This document shows, in pieces, positions 1 to 9,604 of a DNA stretch of 64,000 nucleotides (its first letter is position 1; each line of letters starts with the position of its first letter). The DNA lies in the NCBI RefSeq assembly GCF_026151395.1, contig NZ_JAMQPV010000004.1, forward strand, positions 206,298 to 270,297. The letters run 5' to 3'. Made by a program: the position numbers and the translations under genes. Origin of the DNA: Leptospira limi (GTDB lineage: Bacteria > Spirochaetota > Leptospiria > Leptospirales > Leptospiraceae). Below the pieces are notes generated by a model. The model did not search any database, was not told the origin of the DNA, and saw only the letters and a program-made list of their open reading frames with translations.

Positions 1-472
1 CAGTGGAAATACTACGCATCACCACTTCTGCTCCAGAGTTCCCTAAAGTACCTAAACCATAAAATGCTTTGATGACCCCAAGCACAGTTCCCAAAAGTCC
101 AATGAAGGGGGTGTTGTTCCCAAGAGTGTTGAGAATTGGAAGTCTTTCTTCTAAACTGAGTCGTTCTTTTAGAATTTTCCCTTCCATGAGTTCCGATAAA
201 CCTTTATGATTTTCTTTTTCACGTTCCAAAACAAAATGAATGAATCGTGTATAAGAATTTTCCATAGGATGGCTTTCGAGTAATTTTTCCGTACCTTTTA
301 GATCACGGTGGCGAATCAGAAGTGTGAGTGAATCGAGAAGTGATTCAGATTCTTTGTTAAAATTGCGTTTATAAACAATTAACCTTTCGATGAAAACAGC
401 AATGGCGAGGATACTCGCGAATAACATCACGAGAAAGATGATTTTTTCACCAATGTCTACGAAATCTTGCAT
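1..472 (-). CDS. MotA/TolQ/ExbB proton channel family protein (C-terminus beyond window)
   Basis: Reading the minus strand from an ATG at 472-470 gives an open frame to the window edge. It begins MQDFVDIGEKIIFLVMLFAS, which is a periplasmic start followed by a first membrane segment. It is followed by a cytoplasmic stretch and then the family signature around NTLGNNTPFIGLLGTVLGVI (about residues 113-132), which opens the second membrane helix. ExbB/TolQ proteins form the inner-membrane proton channel that energises TonB- or TolA-type transport across the envelope. MotA is less likely because the large MotA cytoplasmic region is absent. About 157 residues are visible and the last third is missing. 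An ExbD partner would be expected just beyond position 1 (inference). Confidence 0.85.
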   Translation of the reverse strand, partial: MQDFVDIGEKIIFLVMLFASILAIAVFIERLIVYKRNFNKESESLLDSLTLLIRHRDLKGTEKLLESHPMENSYTRFIHFVLEREKENHKGLSELMEGKILKERLSLEERLPILNTLGNNTPFIGLLGTVLGVIKAFYGLGTLGNSGAEVVMRSIST

Positions 473-578
473 TTTTTGAACCTTCTAACGGACAGAATCC
501 AATTCCTTGGACAACAATCAAAGAGAAAATTTGCGTAAAAAATACTTCGGTTGATCCCAATTCGACCCCAAAGAAAGA

Positions 579-2459
579 ATGATTCCAAGGATTGGTATGA
601 AGGCAAAAAACATTCTTCTGAACAGTTTTGGGGTTCTTTTCATCGGTTTCGGCGTTTTTCTCGTCGTGTTCTATGCTACAAAATCTTGGGAGGCCTTCCT
701 CCAAATTTGTCCCAACAAGGATTTTTTGTCTTGGGACGAAAACATACGACTGAACCAAGTCCTCGACCAGTATGTCGATTTTCGAAATGGAAATTGGTTT
801 TATGGCATGCTGCCATTTTTGGAAAGCCCCACTTGGCCTCCGTTACGTTCGCTACTAACATTCGTTACTTTGTATTTACCAATTGATGCTTATGAAACCT
901 ATCGAGATAGTTTTCTTGGACTATTCTTTTTGATCTTAGTGTATCCAAGTTTGGTGTATACATCGTTTAGGATGACAAAATCTCTTTTTTGGTCCGGACT
1001 TTTTTCATCCCTCATTTTTATCCTGACCATCCAAACTGTAGAAGTGCCTGCGTATTCTTTGTCTTCCATGTTGGAAACCCAATCTATGTTTTTTTTACTT
1101 CTCTCTGTTTATGCAATTTACCGTTTGTATGATACAGATAACCGAGAACGTGAGATTGATGGCACTACCAAATGGATGATCTTTGTTTCGCTATTTGGTT
1201 TTTATTTCACCAAATATCCATATGGGATTTTATTCTTTATGGCATGTTTTGCCTATGAACTCATTCGTTCCCCAGGTAAATACAAAGAAGTAATCCTTTA
1301 TCTATTAAAACAATACGCAAAAGGAATTCGACTTTTATACTTAGTTTTTGTAGTACTCATGGTATTTTCTTTGCCAGTGTTACGAGTTGTCACCAAAATC
1401 AATTTGAATCAAAAGGGTTTCAAACAGTTTATGTTTGGGATCACCTTGGTTTTGTTTGTTGATCTTTCGGTTTATTTATTCCGAAACCGCGATACCATGA
1501 AGAAAATCTTCCCAAAAACAGCAGTTGTACTTTGGGCTTATGCAATTTTCCCTGCATTTTTATGGTTATTTTTAAATCCAGATAGAGTGAATGCTCTTAT
1601 CGATGCACAGATGATTGTGAATGCATACACAAGGAGTTTTTTCCTGACCCTTTGGACGGAACCAGGAAAAGACCCATCTGTTCCTGGAGTTTTTGATTTC
1701 ATTTGGGGATTTAGAACTTTGGTATTATTTTCCACCTTGTCTTTGTTATACTTTTTTGTTCGCACGAAAGAAACAATGTGGAATAAAATCAAAGACCCAC
1801 TTGTGGCAGGCACTTTTATTCTATTTTTAGAACTTTTGATTTTGGAACTTACCACAGGGAACAAACAACCAAGGCATGTTCTTCAGTTTATCCCTGCGAT
1901 TGGTCTAGTGGGGTTTTTGTGGATTTTACGACTCTACCATTTAGCGGATCACAATTTTCAAAGAATCACTTCTATATCAGTGATCCTACTCACAACTAGT
2001 TTTGTATTTTATAATTCGGTTTACGAACAAGGGATCCTTTCTGGAAAATTTCATGAGACCAAAATGTTTTGTTACCGAGGGATGAATGCAGGTGATTTCC
2101 AACCGGCAAGAGAAATTGCCGAACATGTGGCTCCTAATAAAAAATACATCCTCATGAATGCCTTCCATTTTACCGAAAAATATGAATCAAAAGGGAGAGT
2201 TTTAGCCTCCGATTTTGATCTGGCGATGAAACTTCGCACTTACAAAGAGGGTATGGTACGAAATGACAACAAATACCGATGGAAAGATTGGACAAATTTT
2301 GATTCCGTTCTCTTATTAAGTGATGTATGCCCTGATAGTTTTGTTGAAGAAAAATTTGAAAATCGCACAAAAATGTTGAACAGCAAGTCAACATTGCTGT
2401 CTACTTACAGAGAGAGCTCAGGCATCGCTTGTTTACAAGAATACAAACTGCTTAAATAG
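579..2459 (+). CDS. Polytopic membrane protein, GT-C / GT39-like glycosyltransferase
   Basis: The 626-residue protein has an N-terminal signal-anchor and about ten or more hydrophobic segments, ending in a soluble domain of about 150 residues. The first large periplasmic loop carries SWDENIRLN (about residues 51-59), the position of the acidic catalytic residue in GT-C glycosyltransferases that use polyprenyl-phosphate sugars (family knowledge). It would add sugar to a lipid or protein on the outer face of the inner membrane; the substrate is unknown. A second ATG at 597, preceded by AAGG six bases upstream, gives MKAKNILLNS and may be the true start. Only 12 bases separate its stop from the RND permease gene, so co-transcription is likely. 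Confidence 0.7.
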   Translation: MIPRIGMKAKNILLNSFGVLFIGFGVFLVVFYATKSWEAFLQICPNKDFLSWDENIRLNQVLDQYVDFRNGNWFYGMLPFLESPTWPPLRSLLTFVTLYLPIDAYETYRDSFLGLFFLILVYPSLVYTSFRMTKSLFWSGLFSSLIFILTIQTVEVPAYSLSSMLETQSMFFLLLSVYAIYRLYDTDNREREIDGTTKWMIFVSLFGFYFTKYPYGILFFMACFAYELIRSPGKYKEVILYLLKQYAKGIRLLYLVFVVLMVFSLPVLRVVTKINLNQKGFKQFMFGITLVLFVDLSVYLFRNRDTMKKIFPKTAVVLWAYAIFPAFLWLFLNPDRVNALIDAQMIVNAYTRSFFLTLWTEPGKDPSVPGVFDFIWGFRTLVLFSTLSLLYFFVRTKETMWNKIKDPLVAGTFILFLELLILELTTGNKQPRHVLQFIPAIGLVGFLWILRLYHLADHNFQRITSISVILLTTSFVFYNSVYEQGILSGKFHETKMFCYRGMNAGDFQPAREIAEHVAPNKKYILMNAFHFTEKYESKGRVLASDFDLAMKLRTYKEGMVRNDNKYRWKDWTNFDSVLLLSDVCPDSFVEEKFENRTKMLNSKSTLLSTYRESSGIACLQEYKLLK

Positions 2460-2471
2460 AGATAAGAATTC

Positions 2472-5400
2472 ATGAGTATTGCTTCTTTTTCGATCAAACG
2501 CCCCATTTTCATTTCATCCCTCGTGATCATCATGGTGATCACAGGATATATTTCCTTAAAAAGAATTGGTGTGGATTTATTCCCAGATATCAACATCCCA
2601 TTTGTTGTGGTGTCCACTGTGTACCCTGGAGCAGGCCCAGAAGAGATTGAAACATCCATCTCCAAACCATTGGAAGAGGAACTCAGTTCCATCTCTGGAC
2701 TCAAAAGGATTACTTCCCGAAACCAAGAAGGAATCTCTCTCGTTTTTGCTGAGTTCAGTTTGACCACTGACATCAAATATGCCGAACAACAAGTACGGGA
2801 TAAAACAGCAAGGGTCAAACCACTTTTCCCTGAATCATCAAAAGAACCTCTCGTACAGAGGTTTGATCCCTCAGACCAACCCATTATGCGGATCTCTTTA
2901 TTTGCGGATTTGCCAGAAGGTGAGTTGTACGATTTAGCAAAAGAAAAAATCAAAACCAAGTTAGAACAAGTGAATAACGTTGGTGCCGTGAAAATTATCG
3001 GTGGAGCTCGCCGTGAAATTCATATTGAACTTGATCGTAACAAAATCAATGCCTACCAAGTGCCTGCCATTGCCATTGGGAACCAAATCAAAAATTCTGG
3101 TGTGAACATCCCTGCAGGAAAAGTAGAAGGTGGAGAAAAGGAAACTTCTTTTCGTACGGTTGCAAAATACGATTCCTTATCCCAAATTGAGAACACAGTT
3201 GTTTCGTTTGGTGGTGAATTCGGTAGAGGGGTACTTGTCAAAGACCTTGGCCAAGTTAAAGACACATTACAAGACCGCCAGACTCGTGGTCTTTTGTACG
3301 CTCCCATTAAAACAGAAGAACACGAAGAACCATCCATCATTGGAAAATTATTATTCAAATACGATGCTCCGAAAAAGGAGCGAGTTCAAAAAACAGCACT
3401 TTTTCTAGATGTTTATAAACAATCGGGAGCAAACACCGTTGAAGTGGCGGATGGTATCATAACAAAAATTAATACTATCAATGACCAAATCAAAGATATG
3501 AAAGGCACTCCGAAAGTCATTCTCATACGAGATGGCTCAAAATGGATCCGAGCTAACATTGAAGATGTAACTCTCGCCATTATTCTAGGGATTTTTCTTG
3601 CTGTTTTAGTTGTGTATCTTTTTCTCGGGAACGTTCGTTCTACCATCATCACTGGTATGGCTCTCCCAAACTCAATGTTAGGTGCCTTTATCATCATGTA
3701 TGCTATGGGATTTACCATGAACGTGATGACACTTCTTGCCTTATCACTTGCGGTAGGTCTTTTGGTTGATGATGCCATTGTGGTTAGGGAAAATATTTTC
3801 CGTAAACTAGAAGAAGGGGAATCGGTCATTGTTGCTGCCCGAAAAGGAACAGAAGAAGTAACCTTGGCGGTCATTGGTACCTCTCTCACCGTGATTGCGG
3901 TTTTTCTTCCCATTGGATTTTTATCGGGAATTGTGGGTCAGTTTTTCAAACAGTTCGGACTCACCGTTGTCTTTGCCATGATCATTTCACTTTTTGATGG
4001 TCTGACAGTTGCACCAATGTTATCTGCTTATTTTGCAGGTAAAACTGACATTCATAAAGAAAAGAATTTTGTCCTACGTTATTTTGATAAGTTTCAAGAT
4101 TTCTTGGACAGAATGTACGCAATCATTATGAAGTTTGCCTTAAAAAAACCATGGGCAGTGATTTTACTTACAATTCTTACACTCGTCACAAGTATTTTCT
4201 CACTTGCCTTTGTGAAAAAGACCTTCCTTCCTGCAAACGATCAGGGAGAATTTATGGTGAATGTGGAGATGGCACCAGGGACTTCCTTAACAGGAACTTC
4301 TGAAGTGGTAGAACAAATCCAAAATGAAATCATCAAAAACGTTCCCGAATTAGAATTATTGGCAACAGTTGTGGGGAATAGTGATGGAGAATCCAATATC
4401 GCTACGATCGGTGTCGCGTTACTCCCTTCTGAATATCGAAAACGTACAACAGCTGCTGTAAAAGACAAAATCAGAGATCTTCTAAAAGCATATCCACATG
4501 CAAGACCGAAAGTGAACGACTATTCTGCGATTGGTGGTGGTGTCCAATATCCATTCAACCTTAACTTAAAAGGGGAAAATTTAAAAGATTTGGAAACCTA
4601 TTCCTTTAAGGTAATGGATGAACTCAGGAAAATTCCAGACTTAACTGATGTGGACACAACTTATAGAACAGGAAAACCAGAATTCCAAGTGGTACCAGAC
4701 CGTGCCAAAATGCAAACCGTTGGAGTGGTGGCAGGGGTGATGGGAGCAGAACTTCGTTACCACATCGAAGGGGGAGAAGTTGCCAAATACCTTGAAAATG
4801 GAATTGAATATGATGTTAGGTTACGTCTGAAAGAAGACCAACGAAATTTACGTAAGTCTTTTTATGAAACAAGAGTGCCAAACATTCAAAACAAACTCAT
4901 TCCTCTAAGTGCAATTGCAGATGGTAAGGAAAGTTCCTCCCCTGCAAGGATCATTCGTGAAGACAGATCAAGGGTTGTACCTATCAATGCAAACCTTGCG
5001 CCAGGTGGTGCCATAGCATCAGCTTCTGAATCTGCTGTCAAAATCCTAAAGGAAAAATTACCACCACCTCCTGGGATTACATATTCCTTTGTGGGACAAT
5101 CTGAAGACTTCAAAGAGTTGTTACAAAACATCGTTCTTGCCTTTGGGATGGCGCTCATCTTCATTTATCTTGTGTTAGCTTCACTTTATGAGTCATTTAT
5201 CACACCAATCACGATTTTATTTGCCATTCCTCCGGCAATTTCGGGTGCCTTTTTTGCACTTGCTTTAACTGGTGAAATGTTAAACTTATTTAGTATGATT
5301 GGACTCATCTTACTCATGGGACTTGTTGCTAAGAACTCCATTTTACTTGTCGACCATGCGATGCTTGCCATGAAAGAACATGGAATGTCTAGAAACGATG

Positions 5401-5675
5401 CTATCTTTGATGCTGGTGCAAAACGTTTGAGACCAATCCTTATGACATCCCTTGCGATGATTGCCGGGACATTGCCGATTGCACTCGGGATTGGTGAGGC
5501 ATCTAAATCGAGAACTGCAATGGGGATTGCCATCATTGGTGGACTCATCCTATCGACACTGATCACACTCATTGTGGTACCTGCCGTTTTTGGATACATT
5601 GATAGGCTCAGAGAGAAAATTGAAGGAGCCTTCCGTCCAGATTACGAAATCCGACCTGAGGATTTAGAAGGATAA
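2472..5675 (+). CDS. RND family efflux transporter permease (AcrB/MexB-like)
   Basis: The 1067-residue length is normal for an inner-membrane RND drug/proton antiporter. Residues 1-35 form TM1 (MSIASFSIKRPIFISSLVII), the porter domain follows, and the TM4 signature GLLVDDAIVVREN carries the paired acids D433 and D434. TM10 carries GLVAKNSILLVDHA with K954, followed by RLRPILMTSLA. These match the AcrB proton-relay residues D407, D408, K940, R971 and T978, so it should be active. Around residues 275-310 there is a charged stretch (PIKTEEHEEP...) longer than in AcrB. No membrane-fusion protein or outer-membrane channel gene is adjacent; they may lie elsewhere. The gene is closed by a strong hairpin terminator. 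Confidence 0.93.
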   Translation: MSIASFSIKRPIFISSLVIIMVITGYISLKRIGVDLFPDINIPFVVVSTVYPGAGPEEIETSISKPLEEELSSISGLKRITSRNQEGISLVFAEFSLTTDIKYAEQQVRDKTARVKPLFPESSKEPLVQRFDPSDQPIMRISLFADLPEGELYDLAKEKIKTKLEQVNNVGAVKIIGGARREIHIELDRNKINAYQVPAIAIGNQIKNSGVNIPAGKVEGGEKETSFRTVAKYDSLSQIENTVVSFGGEFGRGVLVKDLGQVKDTLQDRQTRGLLYAPIKTEEHEEPSIIGKLLFKYDAPKKERVQKTALFLDVYKQSGANTVEVADGIITKINTINDQIKDMKGTPKVILIRDGSKWIRANIEDVTLAIILGIFLAVLVVYLFLGNVRSTIITGMALPNSMLGAFIIMYAMGFTMNVMTLLALSLAVGLLVDDAIVVRENIFRKLEEGESVIVAARKGTEEVTLAVIGTSLTVIAVFLPIGFLSGIVGQFFKQFGLTVVFAMIISLFDGLTVAPMLSAYFAGKTDIHKEKNFVLRYFDKFQDFLDRMYAIIMKFALKKPWAVILLTILTLVTSIFSLAFVKKTFLPANDQGEFMVNVEMAPGTSLTGTSEVVEQIQNEIIKNVPELELLATVVGNSDGESNIATIGVALLPSEYRKRTTAAVKDKIRDLLKAYPHARPKVNDYSAIGGGVQYPFNLNLKGENLKDLETYSFKVMDELRKIPDLTDVDTTYRTGKPEFQVVPDRAKMQTVGVVAGVMGAELRYHIEGGEVAKYLENGIEYDVRLRLKEDQRNLRKSFYETRVPNIQNKLIPLSAIADGKESSSPARIIREDRSRVVPINANLAPGGAIASASESAVKILKEKLPPPPGITYSFVGQSEDFKELLQNIVLAFGMALIFIYLVLASLYESFITPITILFAIPPAISGAFFALALTGEMLNLFSMIGLILLMGLVAKNSILLVDHAMLAMKEHGMSRNDAIFDAGAKRLRPILMTSLAMIAGTLPIALGIGEASKSRTAMGIAIIGGLILSTLITLIVVPAVFGYIDRLREKIEGAFRPDYEIRPEDLEG

Positions 5676-5678
5676 GAG

Positions 5679-5715
5679 AAATCTCACCCTTAGATACGGG
5701 TGAGATTTTCATTTT
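5679..5715 (+). terminator. Rho-independent terminator after RND permease
   Basis: An 11-bp perfect stem, AAATCTCACCC (5679-5689) with GGGTGAGATTT (5698-5708), has an 8-base loop and is followed by TCATTTT. It starts four bases after the permease stop codon. Confidence 0.85.
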
Positions 5716-5755
5716 AAACTTGCCCAAACATTGATTTTGGTGTTCTCTAGCATTC

Positions 5756-6116
5756 ATGTCTAGCGAACGCCGCATTTACAATCGTATCTCTGAAAAAGTC
5801 CATCTCACCTACCGTGTGATCCAATCGGGTGCAGGTTCGGCTCAGTTTTTGCCTAGTGACAAAGGGGAAGGTGACTCACAAGACATCTCTGAAGGTGGAC
5901 TCCTCTTTCGAACCAAGGAACCAATGCCTATGGGAACAAGGCTTGAATTGGAATTACGATTCCCTGATGTAAAATATGTTTTGTACCCGAAGGCAAAAGT
6001 CGTTCGATTGGAAGAATTTGGAAGGTGCTTTTTATGAAGTCGGACTTGAATTCAACCAAATCTTTGATGATGATAAAAAACTTCTATTGGAACATATCAA
6101 AAAACTAGAAGTATGA
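5756..6116 (+). pseudogene. PilZ-domain protein, interrupted by a +1 frameshift
   Basis: The ATG frame from 5756 reads MSSERRIYNRISEKVHLTYR, then SQDISEGGLLFRTKEPMPMG, the PilZ pattern (N-terminal RxxxR-like and D/NxSxxG) that binds cyclic-di-GMP. It closes early at 6037 after 93 residues with an unlike tail (FGRCFL). From 6021 the frame one base later continues the domain naturally: EGAFYEVGLEFNQIFDDDKK... to a stop at 6114-6116. Removing one T from the TTT at 6017-6019 would restore a single protein of about 119 residues. This could be a recent inactivating mutation, a sequencing error or, less likely, programmed frameshifting. If intact it would be a stand-alone c-di-GMP effector. Confidence 0.75.
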
Positions 6117-6158
6117 AGAAAGTCTTCATTCCCTACCAAACAAAGTATTGGTAGATTT

Positions 6159-7397
6159 ATGAACATTCGTGTTTTCTATCACAAACTTTTGGGCAAACAA
6201 TTTGACCCAATTTCATTAATTGCAGTTTACTCAGAAATCTTAAACAAACTGTATTTTTTAGGATTCGCCTATACCCTTGCTTATGCTCATAGCGTTTATT
6301 TAGAGTGGGGAAAAGTGGATCTTACGAATTGTTACCTTTCATTTTCCCAACTCATCATCAGTTTATGCTTAATTGGGATTTCTTTTTTTTATCGAACAGT
6401 GAACACAAGTATTACTAATCTAGTTCGAATTCTGTTTTTATCCTTAGTCTTAGTCGAAATCGAAACTGGCTTTCATGATCCAACAATTCCTTATTTTGAT
6501 CCAAGGAATTGGTTAACCATCATCGCACTCATTGGTTCAAATTCGTTTTTTTATCCAGGACTTGTTTGGCAGTTTATTTTTGAATGGACCCTTGTTTTTT
6601 GCTTTTATTTGATACGAGTTTTCATCCAAAATGATTCTTTGATTCCAGAAGAAACATGGAGAGAGATGTCAACTATTGTACCATTATTCTTAGTTTCTTT
6701 TTTTCTAAACCATTGGTGGTTCCAAACACGATACATCGCAGCTTATCGTGGTATGTTACTCGAAGAAAAACGTAGGACTTTTTTCCAAGACATCCATGAT
6801 AGTTTGGGTTCTAAACTCACGGACTTAGTATTACTCTGCCAAACATTAGAGTCCAATTCAGTAGAAACTTCCACGGCTGTGATCCATAAAATCAAAGAAC
6901 TTTCTTCTGATGCGTTAGAATCTTTACGGAACCAAGTAAAAGAAGAAGACCAGAGAGTAATTTTACAGGAATCTCTGGTTGATGGTCTGCAACTCCTGGT
7001 TAAAAAAAGATATAAAATGTTAGGCAGGGAAATTTTAATCCAAAGCGAATCACTTAAGGAACGATTGATCTCAATCAAAGAACCTGAGGCTGCACATCAT
7101 TTATTACAAATTTTCAATGAAATCAGTACCAATGATTTAAGACATGGTAGTGGAAAAACAATTTGTCGTTTAGAGGAAACTGAAAATTTCATCTCCTTTG
7201 ATTTTGCCACAGAAAACAAGGTAACAAATCCACAATCTCCAAACGTAAACATTGCGAATCCAGAATCATTTTTGGATTTGGGAATCGGAGAAAAAGGGAT
7301 TGAACAAAGAATCCAATTCCTAAATGGTCAATTAGAAATTAGTCCATCTCCTTACCGGATCAAAATGCAAATCCCGAAATCATTATTCTTATTATGA
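6159..7397 (+). CDS. Membrane sensor histidine kinase, NarL/HisKA_3 type
   Basis: The 412-residue protein has roughly six hydrophobic segments in residues 20-195 with no large extracellular sensor loop, so the signal is probably sensed in or near the membrane. The dimerisation/phosphoacceptor box is DIHDSLGSKLTDL with H213, the HisKA_3 pattern of the NarX/DesK class. The ATPase region is short: an N-box-like NEISTNDLRHGSG (about residues 319-331) and a G-box around DLGIGEKGIEQRI (about 376-388). Its stop overlaps the start of the response-regulator gene by four bases (ATGA), so the two form a two-component pair. The stimulus and target genes cannot be read from the sequence. Confidence 0.85.
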   Translation: MNIRVFYHKLLGKQFDPISLIAVYSEILNKLYFLGFAYTLAYAHSVYLEWGKVDLTNCYLSFSQLIISLCLIGISFFYRTVNTSITNLVRILFLSLVLVEIETGFHDPTIPYFDPRNWLTIIALIGSNSFFYPGLVWQFIFEWTLVFCFYLIRVFIQNDSLIPEETWREMSTIVPLFLVSFFLNHWWFQTRYIAAYRGMLLEEKRRTFFQDIHDSLGSKLTDLVLLCQTLESNSVETSTAVIHKIKELSSDALESLRNQVKEEDQRVILQESLVDGLQLLVKKRYKMLGREILIQSESLKERLISIKEPEAAHHLLQIFNEISTNDLRHGSGKTICRLEETENFISFDFATENKVTNPQSPNVNIANPESFLDLGIGEKGIEQRIQFLNGQLEISPSPYRIKMQIPKSLFLL

Positions 7398-8056
7398 ATG
7401 TAGTCCAAATTGGCATCATAGAAGACAATCCTGACTATTTAGCTTCGTTAGTTGGTGTATTAAAAACAAGAGATACACTTTCCATTTCAACTTGGAATTC
7501 TGCAGAAGCCTTCGATTCAAATCCTCCTAAGGAAGAATTACAATTATTGATTCTTGACATTGGACTCCCAGGTGCCAATGGTATCGATGTTTTAAAAAAA
7601 TACCATACTGTTGAAGTGAGGAAAAGTCTTGTTATCTCTTCCTTACAAACTGATGATGTGATCTTTGCTGCGATCAAACTCGGTGCATCAGGTTATATCT
7701 GGAAGTCTGAATTGGATTCACTTTGGGATACCATCCAAACGATTTTGGAAGGGGGGAGTGTGATTTCTCCTTCCATCGCCACAAAAGTATTGTTAGCATT
7801 TCGGAAACCAGAAACCAACTCTAGTTTAGGTTCTCATCCTAAAAAAGAAAAAGAATTGGGTTTAGAAGTTTTATCCCCAAGGGAAAGGCAAATTTTAGAA
7901 CTCATTATTGAAGGAGATACTCCCCATCAAATTGCCCAATTGTTTGGAACAACTATCGGGACTGTCAGGCAACAAATCAAAACCATCTACAGAAAACTCC
8001 AAGTCAATACGAGGGTCCAAATGTTAAAGAAAGCAAGGATATTTGGTATCTTCTGA
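7394..8056 (+). CDS. Response regulator, NarL/FixJ family (REC + LuxR-type HTH)
   Basis: This is a 220-residue two-domain regulator. The receiver domain covers about residues 4-120, with acidic pocket E10/D11, phosphoacceptor D55 in LLILDIGLPG, a serine in VISSLQTDD and a lysine in GYIWKSE. The C-terminal LuxR/GerE helix-turn-helix (about 155-212) begins LSPRERQILELIIEGDTPHQ and contains the recognition helix TIGTVRQQIKTIYRKLQ. It is translationally coupled to the upstream kinase through an ATGA overlap and should be phosphorylated by it (inference from context). It would act as a DNA-binding activator or repressor; no target is apparent in the window. Confidence 0.92.
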   Translation: MNVVQIGIIEDNPDYLASLVGVLKTRDTLSISTWNSAEAFDSNPPKEELQLLILDIGLPGANGIDVLKKYHTVEVRKSLVISSLQTDDVIFAAIKLGASGYIWKSELDSLWDTIQTILEGGSVISPSIATKVLLAFRKPETNSSLGSHPKKEKELGLEVLSPRERQILELIIEGDTPHQIAQLFGTTIGTVRQQIKTIYRKLQVNTRVQMLKKARIFGIF

Positions 8057-8311
8057 TTTGAGGGAGGTTTTAGTTTTATACCATCTGGTAGATAGACGAA
8101 CCGAAAATTCTAAAGTATAATAAATCCTGAATTCAAGGAATTCTTCTTTTGAGGGTTTTGTAAAAAATTTGGTCTTATTTTTTGTTACCTACTTTCGTTT
8201 TTTCCTTTGGTTCGGTGTTTATTTCGGGATCCTTTTTTTTGTGAACTTTATTCTTTAATTCTCCCTTTTTCAATTTGAACTTTTCCTTTAAATGAATGAT
8301 AACCTTATAAT

Positions 8312-8347
8312 ACACCATCGTGTTCAGTCACGGTGGTGTTTTTTTTA
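8312..8347 (+). terminator. Rho-independent terminator after the two-component pair
   Basis: The stem ACACCATCGTG (8312-8322) pairs with CACGGTGGTGT (8329-8339) with one G-U pair and a 6-base loop, followed by eight T. It ends the plus-strand transcript and abuts the end of convergent meaB. The 288-base gap 8057-8344 shows nothing else that I can support. Confidence 0.85.
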
Positions 8348-9460
8348 TTTTCCTAAAAGGAATTTGATTTCACGGAGCACCGTGGACTTACCTTGCATCA
8401 GTTTGGATTCTGAAACGGCAATGGCTTCTTTTTTCCCTTCTTTGGCAAAAAACTGATCCAGAACTGCTTCCCGCAAGGACTCTTCAAACCAAGTTTTGGT
8501 TTGGTCTTCGCGATTTTTCGCATAATATCCGTTTGTTCTTGTGGTAGAGATATAATCGAGAATTAACTTCCAAATTTCATCGATTCCTTTTCCTCCGAGT
8601 CCACTGCAAGTGGTGGCACGTGGTGTCCACTTGGATTCGGGCGCAGGGAAGAGGTGGAGAGCTGATTCATATTCAGCTCTGGCGCGAGTGGCATAGGCTT
8701 CATTTTGACCATCGGCTTTGTTGATGGCAATAAGATCTGCCATCTCCATAATCCCTCGTTTGATCCCTTGCAGTTCGTCTCCTGCTCCCGCAAGCATCAG
8801 TAACAAAAAGAAATCTACCATGGAATGGACTTGGGTTTCAGACTGGCCTACACCCACAGTTTCAATGATGATGGTATCAAACCCCGCCGCTTCACAGAGA
8901 TACATACTCTCTCGTGTTTTTCGTGCGACACCACCCAGCGAACCACTGCTAGGTGAAGGTCGTATAAATGCATTTTCTGCTTTGGACAAAACTTCCATTC
9001 TCGTTTTATCACCAAGGATGGAACCTTTTGTCCTTTGGCTACTCGGGTCTATGGCTAGCACTGCGAGTTTTCGATTTTGTTCGAGGATAAAACTTCCAAA
9101 ACTTTCAATGAAGGTAGATTTTCCCACACCAGGAACACCAGTGATCCCAATGCGAATGGAGTTCCCAAGCTTTGGCATCACAAGTTCTAATATCGCCTGT
9201 GCCTTGTCATTGTGTTCTTCTAAATTACTTTCCACAAGGGTGATGGCCTTGGAGAGGGCAGTTCGGTTTCCCGAAAGGATTCCTTCTGCAAGAGATTCTG
9301 GCGTCGTATCTTTTTTCGATAAGGATTTTCGTTGTTCTTTGATATAAGGAGAAATGGCAGGAGCATCCGCAACACCAGGATTGACCGAAAGGGCAGACTT
9401 AAGCCTTTCGTTGTCACTCGAACGATTTGGTTTCTCTGAGTCTTTGTTTTCCTGATTCAT
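8345..9460 (-). CDS. meaB: Methylmalonyl-CoA mutase-associated GTPase MeaB
   Basis: This is a 371-residue G3E-family GTPase that guards methylmalonyl-CoA mutase: it gates delivery of adenosylcobalamin and removal of inactivated cofactor. The P-loop GVPGVGKS lies at about residues 108-115, the switch region ETVGVGQSE follows, and the G4 motif NKAD is near residue 246. The N-terminal 50 residues (rich in Lys, Ser and Asn) are longer than the usual MeaB of about 330 residues, so a later start is possible. An AGAGA sequence precedes the chosen ATG. It lies 144 bases downstream of mutB on the same strand, the standard genetic context for this chaperone. Confidence 0.93.
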   Translation of the reverse strand: MNQENKDSEKPNRSSDNERLKSALSVNPGVADAPAISPYIKEQRKSLSKKDTTPESLAEGILSGNRTALSKAITLVESNLEEHNDKAQAILELVMPKLGNSIRIGITGVPGVGKSTFIESFGSFILEQNRKLAVLAIDPSSQRTKGSILGDKTRMEVLSKAENAFIRPSPSSGSLGGVARKTRESMYLCEAAGFDTIIIETVGVGQSETQVHSMVDFFLLLMLAGAGDELQGIKRGIMEMADLIAINKADGQNEAYATRARAEYESALHLFPAPESKWTPRATTCSGLGGKGIDEIWKLILDYISTTRTNGYYAKNREDQTKTWFEESLREAVLDQFFAKEGKKEAIAVSESKLMQGKSTVLREIKFLLGK

Positions 9461-9604
9461 TTGATTCTCTGTGAAGCGTAAGAACGTCTTGGTTGTATTT
9501 TGAATCCAGTTTTGTCAGACACCAAACGAACACCGACTGCCCCATTGACAAGTCGGCGATTGTTGTTTGATTCAGTGTTTTACCAGAACTTCGCTTTTTA
9601 AGCC

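Noticed and set aside
8718..9347. 209-codon open frame opposite meaB
   Set aside because: Antisense to conserved MeaB, with low-complexity Ser/Ala-rich peptide and no domain.
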